In this document: positions 53,107-62,469 of the stretch, piece by piece | How positions within the stretch are numbered: position 1 is the stretch's first letter | Layout of the letters: each line of letters opens with the position of its first letter | Source: Anaerolineae bacterium | GTDB lineage: Bacteria > Chloroflexota > Anaerolineae > Aggregatilineales > Phototrophicaceae | Direction of reading: 5' to 3' | DNA: 64,000 bases | Assembly (NCBI GenBank): GCA_022821805.1 | Contig: JAJECX010000001.1 | Location: forward strand, 281,435-345,434 | Notes under the pieces: model-generated | Seen by the model: only the letters and a program-made list of their open reading frames with translations | Told to the model about the DNA's origin: nothing | Databases searched by the model: none | Position numbers and translations under genes: made by a program

Positions 53107-56034
53107 CTATTTCAATTCTGCGTCTTGCGATTCTGCAAGGTCTTGCGAACGATCTGTCGGATAAGCGATGGCTTCAATGATGATGCCCAAACCGCCCATC
53201 ACCGCGATGGCGATGGCGATTTCAAATATCAGCGATGAGGTGATGTGCAAGCCAAACGAGCCCACGATCTCATAAATGCCAAGCGCCCGGTCATATTCGA
53301 CATGCCCCATAAACCCCCGTCCGACAAATGCCGGGAACAGCGCGTTTGCAATGGCGATGATGAGACCCAGGCGAACAATCAGCGCCGGGCGGAACCAGGG
53401 CAAAAGGTTCTTCGCTTCGTTGTAACCCAGTACAACGTACCACAGCGATACGGCTAAGCCGATTGTTACGCCTGCGGTGAAACCGTCGCCTGGTCCATTG
53501 CCGCCGTACAAGATCTGCGCCATGCCGATCAGAATGGCAATTGGCAGCACAATAAACGAAACTGAGCGCGTAAACGGCGTGGACAGACTAGTCGCGTCTT
53601 GTATTTCGTCGACAACATCAAGGTCAAACTCGGGCAATGCGCTGACCTGCGCTTTCACCGGCGTCAGCCCGCCTCCGCGCTTCCGGCCGCGCGCAAGCAG
53701 CGTCAATACGCCCAAGGCTGCCGTCGTGAATACCGCAATCTCGAGTAATGTATCGGCGCCGCGAAAATCAGCGACGATCGCTCCCACCACGTCGTCCGTG
53801 TTTACCGCTTTTGCGTTGGTCAAATGCCACTCGGCGATGCTGTGGCGCTCTGGACGATTCTGCAGAGAGATCAAGGAAAAAACGAATACAGTCACGCCAA
53901 TCAAAATCGAAATGCCGAGATCGCGCAGCAATCCAAAGTTGTGGCCATGGCGGCCCGTCCACAAGCTGTTGATCACTTTGAGGCGCGTGCCGGCGCGGAT
54001 TCGACCAAGCATGATGATGATCAGCACCGTAGCCATCGTTTCGACCAGCAGCTGAACCAGCGCTACATCCGGCGCGTGATCGATTAAGAATATCACGCCG
54101 ATCGCATAGCCAATCACGCCATAGGCGATCGCCGCCTTGACATGCTCGCGCACGACAACCGTCAATACACCGGCGGCAACCGTAAGGACGAGCATGAAGA
54201 TCTTTGCCAAGTCCGTGATGGTCACAGAAAGATCAGAAGGGAAGAATTGCTGCCCGGCGATGACATCGGAGAGTTTGCCGGAAAAGATTAGCACGCCGGC
54301 CACCGCGCCAAGGATGATGACAAGATAGTAGCGCACGAATCCGGACTGCGTATGCAAGACGGTTGTGCCCGCCCATTCGAGATAAGCGATGAACTCGCGA
54401 TACACCCCGTCGCCGGAGAAAGGAAAGGTGATGTGTCTGATCAGCGGTTTCCGCAGAAGGAAGAGGATCAATCCGGCGAGGAGAATTGCGAGGCTGAGGA
54501 AGAAGACTTCGTTGAAGCCGGCGAAAAGGCGCAATTCGAAGGCTTTGGGCACGGCCAATTCCAGGATCGGTATGATCAAGGGTTCGAGAAAGAATCCGAG
54601 CGATAGGGAGCCCAGCGCAAGCAGCGCGGGACCGAGCCTAATCCATGACGCCGGCTGATGAAAGTGAAGGCTTTGAGCAGGACGCTTAACAAAGACATCG
54701 TAGATCAACATGTATGCGGCCATGGCAGTAAAGACGGCGCTGACGACAACCACAACCATGACCATGACAAATTGATGCTTGGGACCATCAAAGTGGAGCA
54801 TCGCGTCCAGCATCGTTTCCTTTGCCACGAATCCGAGAAGAAAAGGCAAGCCCGCCATCGACAAAGCGGATACCACGGTGACCCAGAACATGGTCGGCAT
54901 CTTGCTTCGCAATCCGCCGAGCTGGTCGATAGCCCGTGTGCCCGTGGCGTGATCGATGGCTCCGGCAACCAAAAACAGGGCGGACTTGTAAAGGGCGTGC
55001 GCGATGATGGCGACGAAGGCCGCCTTCAGGCCGCTCTGCTGCGGCAATCCGATCAGTGCGACAATGGCGCCGAGCTTGCTGACAGTTGAATATGCCAGCA
55101 GACCTTTCAGGTCATTCTGCTTCACGGCGAAATAGGCGCCCACCAACATCGTCAGCAAACCTACAGTGAGCAGGGAACTGGTCCACAATTCATTTTTGTA
55201 CATAACGGGCGAAAGGCGGGCGAAGAGATAAATGCCGGCTTTGACCATGGTCGCGCTGTGCAGGTAGGCGCTCGCCGGCGTCGGCGCGCTCATCGCGCCC
55301 GGCAGCCAGAAATGGAAGGGAAGCTGGGCGCTCTTGGTGAAACCGCCCAGAAGGATCAAAACCGCGATTAGCGTAAACCACTCGTGCTTGTATACGGTCT
55401 GCGACTGCAGAATGGACGCGAAATCGCCGACGAAACGAATACTGTCATCGGGATAGAGGTCCTGGCCCACTACAGCACCGAGCATGACCAGCCCAATGAT
55501 CAAGGCTAATGCGCCGGCGCCGGTGACAAAAAGCGCCTTGAACGCTCCCTCGCGCGCATCCGCGTTGGTGGCGCCATTGAATCCAATAAGTACGAATGAA
55601 GTGATGCTCGTCAGCTCCCAGGCGATGAACATCATCAGAACATTACCGGAAAGCACCAGCGCCAACATCGCGCCAGCAAAAGCCAGCAGCCAGATAATAA
55701 ATCGATTGTATTCACGCGCGTCTTCAAAATAGAAGCCGGCGTAGAAGAAGATCAGCGCGCCGACGCCGGTTATGATCAGCCCGAAAAGGAGCGAAAGTCC
55801 GTCCAAATAGAACGACAGGCTAATGCCCAGCGATGGTATCCAGGTCATGGTTTGTGTGATGACGCCTTCAATTTGCAGGCGCGGCAACGCGCTGAACAGC
55901 CCGGCAAAAAGAAGAGCCATGACTACAGAAGTTATAACTGTCTGTGTTGATTTGCTGAACGAAGTTCTCGCGAAGGGCGTTGCCAGCAGCAGCGCAAGAA
56001 AGAAGGGAAGGCCAGTGATTATTGCTAGTTCCAT
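53107..56034 (-). CDS. mrpA: Mrp Na+/H+ antiporter subunit A fused to subunit B
   Basis: 975 residues. Residues 1-600 are the NuoL-like MrpA core with about 16 helices (WELTSITSFVLIGFN; KSAQLPFHFWLPGAMSAPTPASAYLHSATMVKAG). Around 600-780 is the MrpA-specific domain (NTTVLHTQSG, DVALVQLLVETMATVLIIIML). From about 835 a complete MrpB domain follows (SFIVLPIAILIGMAQILYGGNGPGDGFTAGVTIG). No separate mrpB is found, so A and B are one protein. With CDEFG downstream this makes a complete antiporter for sodium and pH control. Confidence 0.95.
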   Translation of the reverse strand: MELAIITGLPFFLALLLATPFARTSFSKSTQTVITSVVMALLFAGLFSALPRLQIEGVITQTMTWIPSLGISLSFYLDGLSLLFGLIITGVGALIFFYAGFYFEDAREYNRFIIWLLAFAGAMLALVLSGNVLMMFIAWELTSITSFVLIGFNGATNADAREGAFKALFVTGAGALALIIGLVMLGAVVGQDLYPDDSIRFVGDFASILQSQTVYKHEWFTLIAVLILLGGFTKSAQLPFHFWLPGAMSAPTPASAYLHSATMVKAGIYLFARLSPVMYKNELWTSSLLTVGLLTMLVGAYFAVKQNDLKGLLAYSTVSKLGAIVALIGLPQQSGLKAAFVAIIAHALYKSALFLVAGAIDHATGTRAIDQLGGLRSKMPTMFWVTVVSALSMAGLPFLLGFVAKETMLDAMLHFDGPKHQFVMVMVVVVVSAVFTAMAAYMLIYDVFVKRPAQSLHFHQPASWIRLGPALLALGSLSLGFFLEPLIIPILELAVPKAFELRLFAGFNEVFFLSLAILLAGLILFLLRKPLIRHITFPFSGDGVYREFIAYLEWAGTTVLHTQSGFVRYYLVIILGAVAGVLIFSGKLSDVIAGQQFFPSDLSVTITDLAKIFMLVLTVAAGVLTVVVREHVKAAIAYGVIGYAIGVIFLIDHAPDVALVQLLVETMATVLIIIMLGRIRAGTRLKVINSLWTGRHGHNFGLLRDLGISILIGVTVFVFSLISLQNRPERHSIAEWHLTNAKAVNTDDVVGAIVADFRGADTLLEIAVFTTAALGVLTLLARGRKRGGGLTPVKAQVSALPEFDLDVVDEIQDATSLSTPFTRSVSFIVLPIAILIGMAQILYGGNGPGDGFTAGVTIGLAVSLWYVVLGYNEAKNLLPWFRPALIVRLGLIIAIANALFPAFVGRGFMGHVEYDRALGIYEIVGSFGLHITSSLIFEIAIAIAVMGGLGIIIEAIAYPTDRSQDLAESQDAELK

Positions 56035-56224
56035 GATGTGGTAGTGTCAGACTTCCCCTGGTTCGAGCGTGAGGACAAGCTCTTTAAGCCTCGAAAGGTA
56101 AAGCTCAGGCAACGCTAGCGGCAATTGCGCCGAATCAAATGGTCAATTTCCATAAGTCGAATGGATTTCATTCTGTAGGATTGAAACAAGCGCTCGCGCT
56201 TCGTTCGCCCAAAGGCTGTGATCA

Positions 56225-57259
56225 TCACCGCAGCTTCTTTCTTAGCGTTTCAGTTAAGACAGGCACGACCTCGTACAAATCGCCAACGATGCCGTAACGC
56301 GCTAGTTTGAAGATTGGCGCCGCCGCATCTTTGTTTATCGCCACGATGATTTTGCTTCCGCGCATACCGGCCTGATGTTGAATCGCCCCGCTGATGCCAC
56401 AGGCGATGTACAGATCCGGCGTCACCACTTTGCCGGTCTGACCGACCTGATGTTCATAGGGGATATATCCGGCGTCTACGGCGGCGCGGCTGGCGCCAAG
56501 CGCGGCGCCCAAGATTTCTGCCAACGGGCGCAAGGTATTGGCGAAGCCGTCTTTTGCTTTCCAAATACTTGCTTCTTCGCCGCTGATGCCGTCGGGAGCG
56601 CTAATTGGATTGTTCGCCATGCCTCGTCCGCCGCTCACAATGATCGCCGCATCCGCCAGATTAACGCTGCCGAGCTCAGCAACCAACTCTTCGATTTTGG
56701 TTTGGAACTCGGGCGGAATCTCTCGGGGCTCGACCGACTCAATCGGTGGCGATAAGGAATCATCGGCGCGCGGCGCAGGAAACGCGCGGCCGCGGACGGT
56801 GACGAATGTCGTCGCCGTCTTGGAAGTCATATCCATCAACACTTTGCCTGCGTAGGCAGGACGCGTGCCTATGATCGCTCCTTCTTCTATACGCAGATTG
56901 ATCACATCGGATATGAGCCCGCTCTCGCAGTCGGCGGCGGCGCTTGCCAGCAGTTCTCGTCCCCGGTTTGTAGCCACCGAAAGGACAGCGACCGGCTTGT
57001 GTTCAGCGGCTAGATTGCTCAGCAGCGCGGCATAGGATTCAAGGCGATACTCGCTAAGCGACTCGGCGTCGCAGATCAGCGCGCGGGCGGCGCCAAATCG
57101 TCCCGCTTCGGCGGCTATTGTCGCGCAATTCTCACCAAAGACGATTGCCACCGTTTCGGTATTCAGTGCTTCTGCGATGCTTTGCGCGGCGCCCAGCGCC
57201 TCCCAACTACTGGGTATGGCGGCGCCGTCGAAGGTCTCGATCCAGACGAAGACGCTCAC
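56225..57259 (-). CDS. etfA: Electron transfer flavoprotein, alpha subunit
   Basis: 344 residues. The C-terminal FAD domain is clear: VSGGRGM, LGASRAAVDAGYIPYEHQVGQTGKVVTPDLYIACGISGAIQHQAGMRGSKIIVAINKDAAAPIFKLARYGIVGDLYEVVP. ETF passes electrons from acyl-CoA dehydrogenases to the quinone pool. The ATG overlaps the etfB stop by 4 bp. Neither an acyl-CoA dehydrogenase nor an ETF-quinone reductase is adjacent. Confidence 0.95.
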   Translation of the reverse strand: MSVFVWIETFDGAAIPSSWEALGAAQSIAEALNTETVAIVFGENCATIAAEAGRFGAARALICDAESLSEYRLESYAALLSNLAAEHKPVAVLSVATNRGRELLASAAADCESGLISDVINLRIEEGAIIGTRPAYAGKVLMDMTSKTATTFVTVRGRAFPAPRADDSLSPPIESVEPREIPPEFQTKIEELVAELGSVNLADAAIIVSGGRGMANNPISAPDGISGEEASIWKAKDGFANTLRPLAEILGAALGASRAAVDAGYIPYEHQVGQTGKVVTPDLYIACGISGAIQHQAGMRGSKIIVAINKDAAAPIFKLARYGIVGDLYEVVPVLTETLRKKLR

Positions 57260-58038
57260 AGGACTTTCTCCTCGAAAAGGCGCTCGACCAGTGCCGCGGT
57301 TTTTGCTTCAAGGTCGGCGCCGGCGATGATCTCCGTGCTGATGTCGCGCGCTGGCGGGTTCATGAAGCGCAGCGCCCTGGTCGCGGCCGCCGGCGTATCG
57401 ACGCCCAGGTCCGAGGCCGACCAGACGGGAATCTGCGCCTTGGCCGCCTTGCGGATGCCGAGGAAGTTTGGATAGCGCGGTTCATTGATGCCTTTCATGA
57501 CCGAAACTACGGCGGGCAGTTTTGCCGAGACGATTTGCTTGCCCTGTTCCAGCATTTTTTCTACTTTAATCGTTCCCGCCGCGCAGTCCGTTTCGATGAT
57601 CGCGGATACGTAGCTGAGCATCGTCCAGCCCAGGCGCCGCGCCAGTTGATAATTATGTTGGTCGGTTCCAACATCGACGCTCTCTTTGCCAAGAATAATC
57701 ATATTGACATTGCCCAACTTGCGGATGGCGCCGGCCGCCAGAGCCGACCAGACCAGGCTGTCGCTCATATCTAAGCCGACCGCATCGACGCGCAGAACAT
57801 TCTTGATGCCCATTGCCATGCTGTGTTTCAAGGCATCATTGTGCAATTCCGCGCCTATGGCGATTACAGTAGACTCTCCGCCGAATTGCTTGGCTTGCAC
57901 GATCGTCTCTTCGAGCGAGTATTCGTCCCAGGGATTGACCACGGTGGCGACATCACCCCAGGCAACCTCGCCTTCTTCGTTGACCCAGACTTTGGCTGCG
58001 GTATCGGGTGTGCTCCGGGTGAAAGTCACAACATGCAC
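57256..58038 (-). CDS. etfB: Electron transfer flavoprotein, beta subunit
   Basis: 260 residues from GTG 58038, which has GGAGG 9 nt upstream; the open frame runs to 58080, but family alignment supports GTG. The start HVVTFTRSTPDTAAKVWVNEEG, NPWDEYSLEETI, DALKHSMAMGIKNVLRVD and GKESVDVGTDQHNYQLARRLGW are the AMP-binding EtfB pattern. Forms a heterodimer with EtfA in the cytoplasm. Confidence 0.95.
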   Translation of the reverse strand: MHVVTFTRSTPDTAAKVWVNEEGEVAWGDVATVVNPWDEYSLEETIVQAKQFGGESTVIAIGAELHNDALKHSMAMGIKNVLRVDAVGLDMSDSLVWSALAAGAIRKLGNVNMIILGKESVDVGTDQHNYQLARRLGWTMLSYVSAIIETDCAAGTIKVEKMLEQGKQIVSAKLPAVVSVMKGINEPRYPNFLGIRKAAKAQIPVWSASDLGVDTPAAATRALRFMNPPARDISTEIIAGADLEAKTAALVERLFEEKVL

Positions 58039-58110
58039 TGCAATTGTCCTCCGAGTTTGGTCAGGTAAATTTGAATCCACTCGCTATTGTACACAGGTTC
58101 TTTGAATTGC

Positions 58111-58728
58111 CTAAGCCCGTCTAAGTGTCCTGGCGGCGGTGAAGCGATCCCATTGGACGCTATCGGAGTATGGCTCTCCCCCTGGCATAATCGTTGTCTC
58201 ATCGGCCATGACTGCGGCGATATTGCAATTGGCCAAGAATGCGCCGGTAAAGTTCGCGCCGCGAATATCGGCGCCCCAGAAGTTGGCATTGGTCAAGCTC
58301 GCCCCAAGAAATGAAGCGCTTGTAAGCTCAGCTCGGGCGAAATTGGCGCCACCAAGATTGGCGCGGTCGAAATTGGACCGAGCCAGGCGGGCTTCGCGAA
58401 AATGGGCTTCGCGCAGATTCGCCATTTGGAAATCAGCCCAACGCAGATCGGAGTAGCCGAAGTAGGCGCCGCGGAGTTGCCCGTTGGAAAGCCGCGCATG
58501 CTGCATTCGACAAGAAGAAAGCAGCGCGCCTGTTAGCGCCGCCGATGACCAGTCTACCTGATCGAGGCTGCCGTCCTGATGCGCAAGACGTTCCTTAAGC
58601 GTCTCTATCAGTACGCCAGCGCTTTTGGCGCTTTCCGCATTGCCAACAAGCGCAATAAGCTTTTCCGTTGGCATCAAGCTGTACCAGCGCTTCCCGATAT
58701 TGCGCTGAACCCGATCGATCAGTTGCAT
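58111..58728 (-). CDS. Pentapeptide-repeat protein
   Basis: 205 residues. From about residue 64 to 172 it has about 20 consecutive A(D/N)(L/F)xx pentapeptides, for example LRWADFQMANLREAHFREA and ANLGGANFARAELTSASFL, which fold as a right-handed square beta-helix. An N-terminal helical segment of about 60 residues (VGNAESAKSAGVLIETLKERL) precedes it. Some pentapeptide proteins mimic DNA and protect gyrase, but most have no known role. Stands alone downstream of a hairpin-containing leader. Confidence 0.88.
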   Translation of the reverse strand: MQLIDRVQRNIGKRWYSLMPTEKLIALVGNAESAKSAGVLIETLKERLAHQDGSLDQVDWSSAALTGALLSSCRMQHARLSNGQLRGAYFGYSDLRWADFQMANLREAHFREARLARSNFDRANLGGANFARAELTSASFLGASLTNANFWGADIRGANFTGAFLANCNIAAVMADETTIMPGGEPYSDSVQWDRFTAARTLRRA

Positions 58729-58766
58729 AACCTGTTCCCTGGCGAGACTGCCAACACGCTGATGGT

Positions 58767-58808
58767 AACGAGCGAGCTTATCCAGCGCAAGGCGCGTTCT
58801 CGCTCGTT
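58767..58808. repeat. Perfect 10-bp inverted repeat upstream of the pentapeptide gene
   Basis: AACGAGCGAG (58767-58776) is the reverse complement of CTCGCTCGTT (58799-58808), with a 22-bp spacer that itself contains GCGC-AAG-GCGC. No T-run on either side. It lies 39 bp before the pentapeptide gene start on the minus strand, so it could form a leader hairpin there. Confidence 0.45.
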
Positions 58809-58923
58809 CCGGCGGCGGGCGGCCTCTTCCAACACCTTAGTGAGAATGATTAGGTCGCAACTGCGTTTTTTGTTTGTTTGTGCTATTAGGGCATCCCCTT
58901 TGATTCGCTAAGGTAAGGATGGC

Positions 58924-59493
58924 ATGGTCCGCGAAAGTAGCAGGTATAGGCGGCAGTTGATGGTTCTGACGGCAAAAAAGGCGGATACGCTGATCACTAC
59001 TTACCTGGAAATGGTCAGCAAAGAGGACTTTGCGCCCGCATTCATTCACGCTCCCGACATCGAGATCGTTGCGATGGAGATGCCGGACCTTGGCTTCTAC
59101 AAGTTTCTTTATCAGTCCGTTGGTGAAGAGTGGGCTTGGCGCGACCGGCTGCAAATGTCCAATAGCGAATTGCGGGGCATTTTGGCGTCTGCGAACACGC
59201 AAGTGCACGTCATGTACGTCAGCGGCTCGCCCGCAGGTTATGTCGAATTGTATCGGCATGATGACGGCTCGGTTGAGGTTGCTTATTTTGGGTTGCGCCG
59301 CAGCTATATGGGGCGGGGATTGGGCAAGCATCTCTTGAGTTATGGCATAGCGCGCGCCTGGGATATGGGGTCAAAGCGCGTCTGGCTGCATACCTGTAAC
59401 CTGGACGGACCGCACGCGCTCTCAAACTATCAGAAGCGCGGTTTTCGCATCTATGATGTCATAGAAGAACCGATGCCGGAGCTATACACTTAA
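58924..59493 (+). CDS. GNAT family N-acetyltransferase
   Basis: 189 residues, start ATG 58924 with AAGGTAAGG upstream. Acetyl-CoA site in VAYFGLRRSYMGRGLGKHLLSYGIARAW with R-x-x-G-x-G, then VWLHTCNLDGPHALSNYQKRGFRIYD, typical of GNAT. The N-terminal part (TAKKADTLITTYLEMVSKEDFAPAF) is not assignable. Substrate unknown; no neighbours point to one. It converges with the LLM oxidoreductase. Confidence 0.85.
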   Translation: MVRESSRYRRQLMVLTAKKADTLITTYLEMVSKEDFAPAFIHAPDIEIVAMEMPDLGFYKFLYQSVGEEWAWRDRLQMSNSELRGILASANTQVHVMYVSGSPAGYVELYRHDDGSVEVAYFGLRRSYMGRGLGKHLLSYGIARAWDMGSKRVWLHTCNLDGPHALSNYQKRGFRIYDVIEEPMPELYT

Positions 59494-59503
59494 GGTTTCG
59501 CCC

Positions 59504-60517
59504 TCATTGAGAATCGCGTCCCGCGGCGACCGCCTCACATAGCTCAATGCTGTCAGCATGCAATATTAGACAGACGCGATCCGCTAATCCATCATACTTT
59601 TCCCTAATGCGAGAATAGACATCTGCGGGTGCTGCGATGATGGCGATCTTTGCAAGATATTCGTCTGTAATCGCATTCGTCATCTCATTCCACCGGTTTT
59701 TGCGCGCCAAAGCAATGAGTTCGTGTGCCAGGCTCTCCCAACCGCGCTGGCGCATGATTCGGCGACACTCCGGTATGGCGGCGCAAAAGGCGAGGCGTTC
59801 TCTGACGGTTTTCACGGCGCGCTGCCGTTGGTCTTCATTTGCGCCGCTGATGACCAAGATCGGCGCCACTAGAGCAAATTCGCTCCGGTCGCGATCCGAC
59901 GCTTGCAATCCTGCTTCGACGGCCGGTAGAACGACATCGTGCAGATAGGCGGCTGTGTGAAGCGTAGGCGCATGCAGTCCCTGGCAGGTCTCGCCAGCGA
60001 GCCGGGAGATGTCCGGATTCAAGCCAGCCAGGTAAACTGGAATCGCCGGATGCGTTATCGGTCCCGGATTGAAGAAAGGCGCCATCAGACGGAATCGATA
60101 ATACTTGCCTCGATAACGAAGCCGAGCGTCGGTCTGGAACGTGTTCCAGATGGCGCGCAAGCTTTCGATATACTCGCGCATTCGCCCGACCGGGTCTTTC
60201 CATTCTTCGCTTAGTTCCCCTTCGACGCGGGTATGAGCCTGCATTCCCAAACCTAAAACGAATCTGCCCTCGGATTGACGCGCGAGATCCCACGCGATTT
60301 GAGCGGTCACCATCGGGCTTCGGGGAAAAGCAAGCGCGCCCTGTGTGCCCAACAGAATCCTGCCTGTCTCTTTGGCGGCTAGAGTCAGCGGGAAGAAAGG
60401 ATTGTGAGTTGCCTCTGAAACCCAGACGGCGCCGAATCCAAGCTGCTCGGCGCGTTTCACCGCCTCCAAGTCGTGGCGCAAATTGCCGGACGGCGTGATG
60501 GCGACATCAAGCATCAT
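59504..60517 (-). CDS. LLM-class F420-dependent oxidoreductase
   Basis: 337 residues. Bacterial luciferase-like TIM barrel: KRAEQLGFGAVWVSEATHNPFFPL, FPRSPMVTAQIAWDLARQSEGRFVLGLGMQAHTRVE, then MREYIESLRAIWNTF. Close to the family whose members use coenzyme F420. It is a paralogue of the oxidoreductase at 61267-62286 (nearly identical motifs such as EYIESLRAIW), separated by a metallopeptidase gene. Substrate unknown. Confidence 0.88.
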   Translation of the reverse strand: MMLDVAITPSGNLRHDLEAVKRAEQLGFGAVWVSEATHNPFFPLTLAAKETGRILLGTQGALAFPRSPMVTAQIAWDLARQSEGRFVLGLGMQAHTRVEGELSEEWKDPVGRMREYIESLRAIWNTFQTDARLRYRGKYYRFRLMAPFFNPGPITHPAIPVYLAGLNPDISRLAGETCQGLHAPTLHTAAYLHDVVLPAVEAGLQASDRDRSEFALVAPILVISGANEDQRQRAVKTVRERLAFCAAIPECRRIMRQRGWESLAHELIALARKNRWNEMTNAITDEYLAKIAIIAAPADVYSRIREKYDGLADRVCLILHADSIELCEAVAAGRDSQ

Positions 60518-60541
60518 AGTTCGCGCCTCCGCAGGTTCACC

Positions 60542-61267
60542 TTACAGAATGAGGCTCGGACCATGCTGCCTTAACCAGCCTTTCCAGTGGCGGTAATCCG
60601 GACAGCGCGCTTCTACCAAGGCCCAAAACGCGGGAGTGTGATTCATTTCGCGCAAGTGACAAAGCTCATGGATAATGACGTAGTCGATCGCAGGCTCCGG
60701 CGCCATCATCAGCCGCAAATTGAGATTGATATTTCGCTTGATGGAACAGCTCCCCCAGCGCGTCTTCTGATTCTTGATGCGAACTTGCTCATATTCGAAA
60801 CCGTGCATTGCCGCCAGTTCGCCAAGCCTTTTTGGCAGATATTGCTGCGCCTCTCGCCGGTAAAAGCTTTTCACTGCTTCGCGGATGGACTCGCTCTGCG
60901 CACACGGAAGCGGATCGGGGACTGCGACCGTGAGAAAGCCATTGTCAAGCCGAACGCAGATCTTGGAATGCGAAGCGGACCTCTCCAGCAGCAGTTTGTA
61001 ACTGGCGCCACGATAGAAAAAAACTTCGCCCGCGCGGTATTCGCGCCGTGGCAGATTCGCCTGCGCAACGCTGAACTTGTCAATGGCGGACAGAATCCAA
61101 TCCGAGCGCTCGAGCAGTAGCGTCTCGGGAGTTGGCTGTTGCAATCCTGGCGGATATACCACTTCCAAACCGCTGCTGAGGCTGTAGCGAACACTGATCC
61201 GCTTGGCGCGCTTACTGTTTCGCACGCTGTATTCTATGGTCCGCCCCTTAAGTTTGATGCTTGGCAT
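60542..61267 (-). CDS. YgjP-type (M48/DUF45) metallopeptidase
   Basis: 241 residues. Zinc motif H-E-L-C-H in VIIHELCHLREMNHTPAFWALVEARCPDY, with a second His-containing segment after it. The preceding KNQKTRWGSCSIKRNINLNLRLMMAP is the conserved DUF45 (YgjP/SprT-like) element. Probable cytoplasmic zinc peptidase linked to protein quality or DNA-protein handling in relatives. It shares the stop/start TGATG with the LLM gene before it. Confidence 0.9.
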   Translation of the reverse strand: MPSIKLKGRTIEYSVRNSKRAKRISVRYSLSSGLEVVYPPGLQQPTPETLLLERSDWILSAIDKFSVAQANLPRREYRAGEVFFYRGASYKLLLERSASHSKICVRLDNGFLTVAVPDPLPCAQSESIREAVKSFYRREAQQYLPKRLGELAAMHGFEYEQVRIKNQKTRWGSCSIKRNINLNLRLMMAPEPAIDYVIIHELCHLREMNHTPAFWALVEARCPDYRHWKGWLRQHGPSLIL

Positions 61268-62286
61268 CAGTGTCCCACCGCCTCTGACGCGTGCCGCCAG
61301 ATAGTTTGCTTCGTGCCTTCCGCTGGCTCAAAGGGAAAGTAAAAACCGGCTCGATCCAGCAGTCCGCTATATCGTTCGCGCAGCCGGTAGGGCAATTCAT
61401 CGGGTGGCGCGATTACGGCGAATGTTTCCAACATGTCGTCGCTGATCAGCGAATGCATTTCGCTCCAACGGTTTCGCCGCAGCAGCGCGTTAAGCCGCGG
61501 GATGAGATCCGTCCAACCATGCAGCTCGAGAACCTTGCTGTAGCTGGGCGTGCTTGCATAGAAGGCGATCTGCGACTTGGTAAGCTGCTTGCTCGCTTCG
61601 ACCGCCGCTTCATCTTCGCCCGTCACCACAAAGACAGCGCAGGAAAGCATCAATCGATCGCTGCGGCCGGCGGCTTCGCGTCCTGTCCCAAACGCGGGCA
61701 GCAGTACCTCACGCAAGTATTTAGGCGTGTGAAAAGAATGGACATGGAATCCGTCGCATAGCTCGCCGGCCAGCTTGGCCAAGCCCGTATTGACGCCAGC
61801 GATGTAGATCGGAATCTGATGGTCGGGCATGGGCGCTGGCGAAGCGAAGGGCGTCAAGTGCGAAAAGCGGTAATACTCGCCTTGGTAATTTAGATCGTCG
61901 CCGGTCTGATAACTTCGCCATATCGCGCGCAGCGACTCGATGTATTCGCGCAGCTGCTTGAGGGGCTTGCCCCAAGTGGCGCTGAAGCGCTTCGCGATAT
62001 GTGGCTTGATCTGCGTGCCCAAGCCCAAAATAAACCGACCTCGCGATAGCGCCGCCAGATCCCAGGCGGTCTGCGCCATAATCATTGGGCTTCGCGGGAA
62101 CGCCACCGCAATCGCCGTGCCCAGCGAAATGCGCTCGGTGGCGAGCGAAGCGTGGGCCAGCGGCAAAAATGGATTGTGCGCCGCTTCCGCCACCCATAAG
62201 CCATCAAACCCGTATTCTTCTACCGCTTGCGCTATGAGACCGGACTGGTTCAGGTCATCGGCAAAGACGGTGACGTCAAATTTCAC
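61267..62286 (-). CDS. LLM-class F420-dependent oxidoreductase
   Basis: 339 residues. Same barrel and motifs as its neighbour: GLWVAEAAHNPFLPLAHASLATERISLGT, RSPMIMAQTAWDLAALSRGRFILGLGTQIKPHI, and LREYIESLRAIWRSYQTGDDLNYQGEYY. Its stop overlaps the metallopeptidase start by 1 bp (TGATG), suggesting co-expression. It and the gene at 59504 are likely a local duplication. Cofactor F420 is inferred from family. Confidence 0.88.
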   Translation of the reverse strand: MKFDVTVFADDLNQSGLIAQAVEEYGFDGLWVAEAAHNPFLPLAHASLATERISLGTAIAVAFPRSPMIMAQTAWDLAALSRGRFILGLGTQIKPHIAKRFSATWGKPLKQLREYIESLRAIWRSYQTGDDLNYQGEYYRFSHLTPFASPAPMPDHQIPIYIAGVNTGLAKLAGELCDGFHVHSFHTPKYLREVLLPAFGTGREAAGRSDRLMLSCAVFVVTGEDEAAVEASKQLTKSQIAFYASTPSYSKVLELHGWTDLIPRLNALLRRNRWSEMHSLISDDMLETFAVIAPPDELPYRLRERYSGLLDRAGFYFPFEPAEGTKQTIWRHASEAVGH

Positions 62287-62469
62287 CGGGCGATCCTGTG
62301 ATCAACTCTTTTGTCTGCGCGATCATTGTATCTCCGACTTGGCGCGGCGGCGAGCGCGCAACTGAAGTAGCACTGGCGTGTTGTAGATGATACAATTGTT
62401 CGCAATTGGTATGATTCGCGCGATGTCCTCTTGCGCCCCTGAACAAGAGATCGTGAATGGTTAAATGTA

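Noticed and set aside
56188..56201. Short hairpin AAGCG/CGCTT after etfA as a terminator
   Set aside because: Only 5 pairs with a 4-nt loop and a weak GTTTC follow-up; not strong enough to list as a feature.
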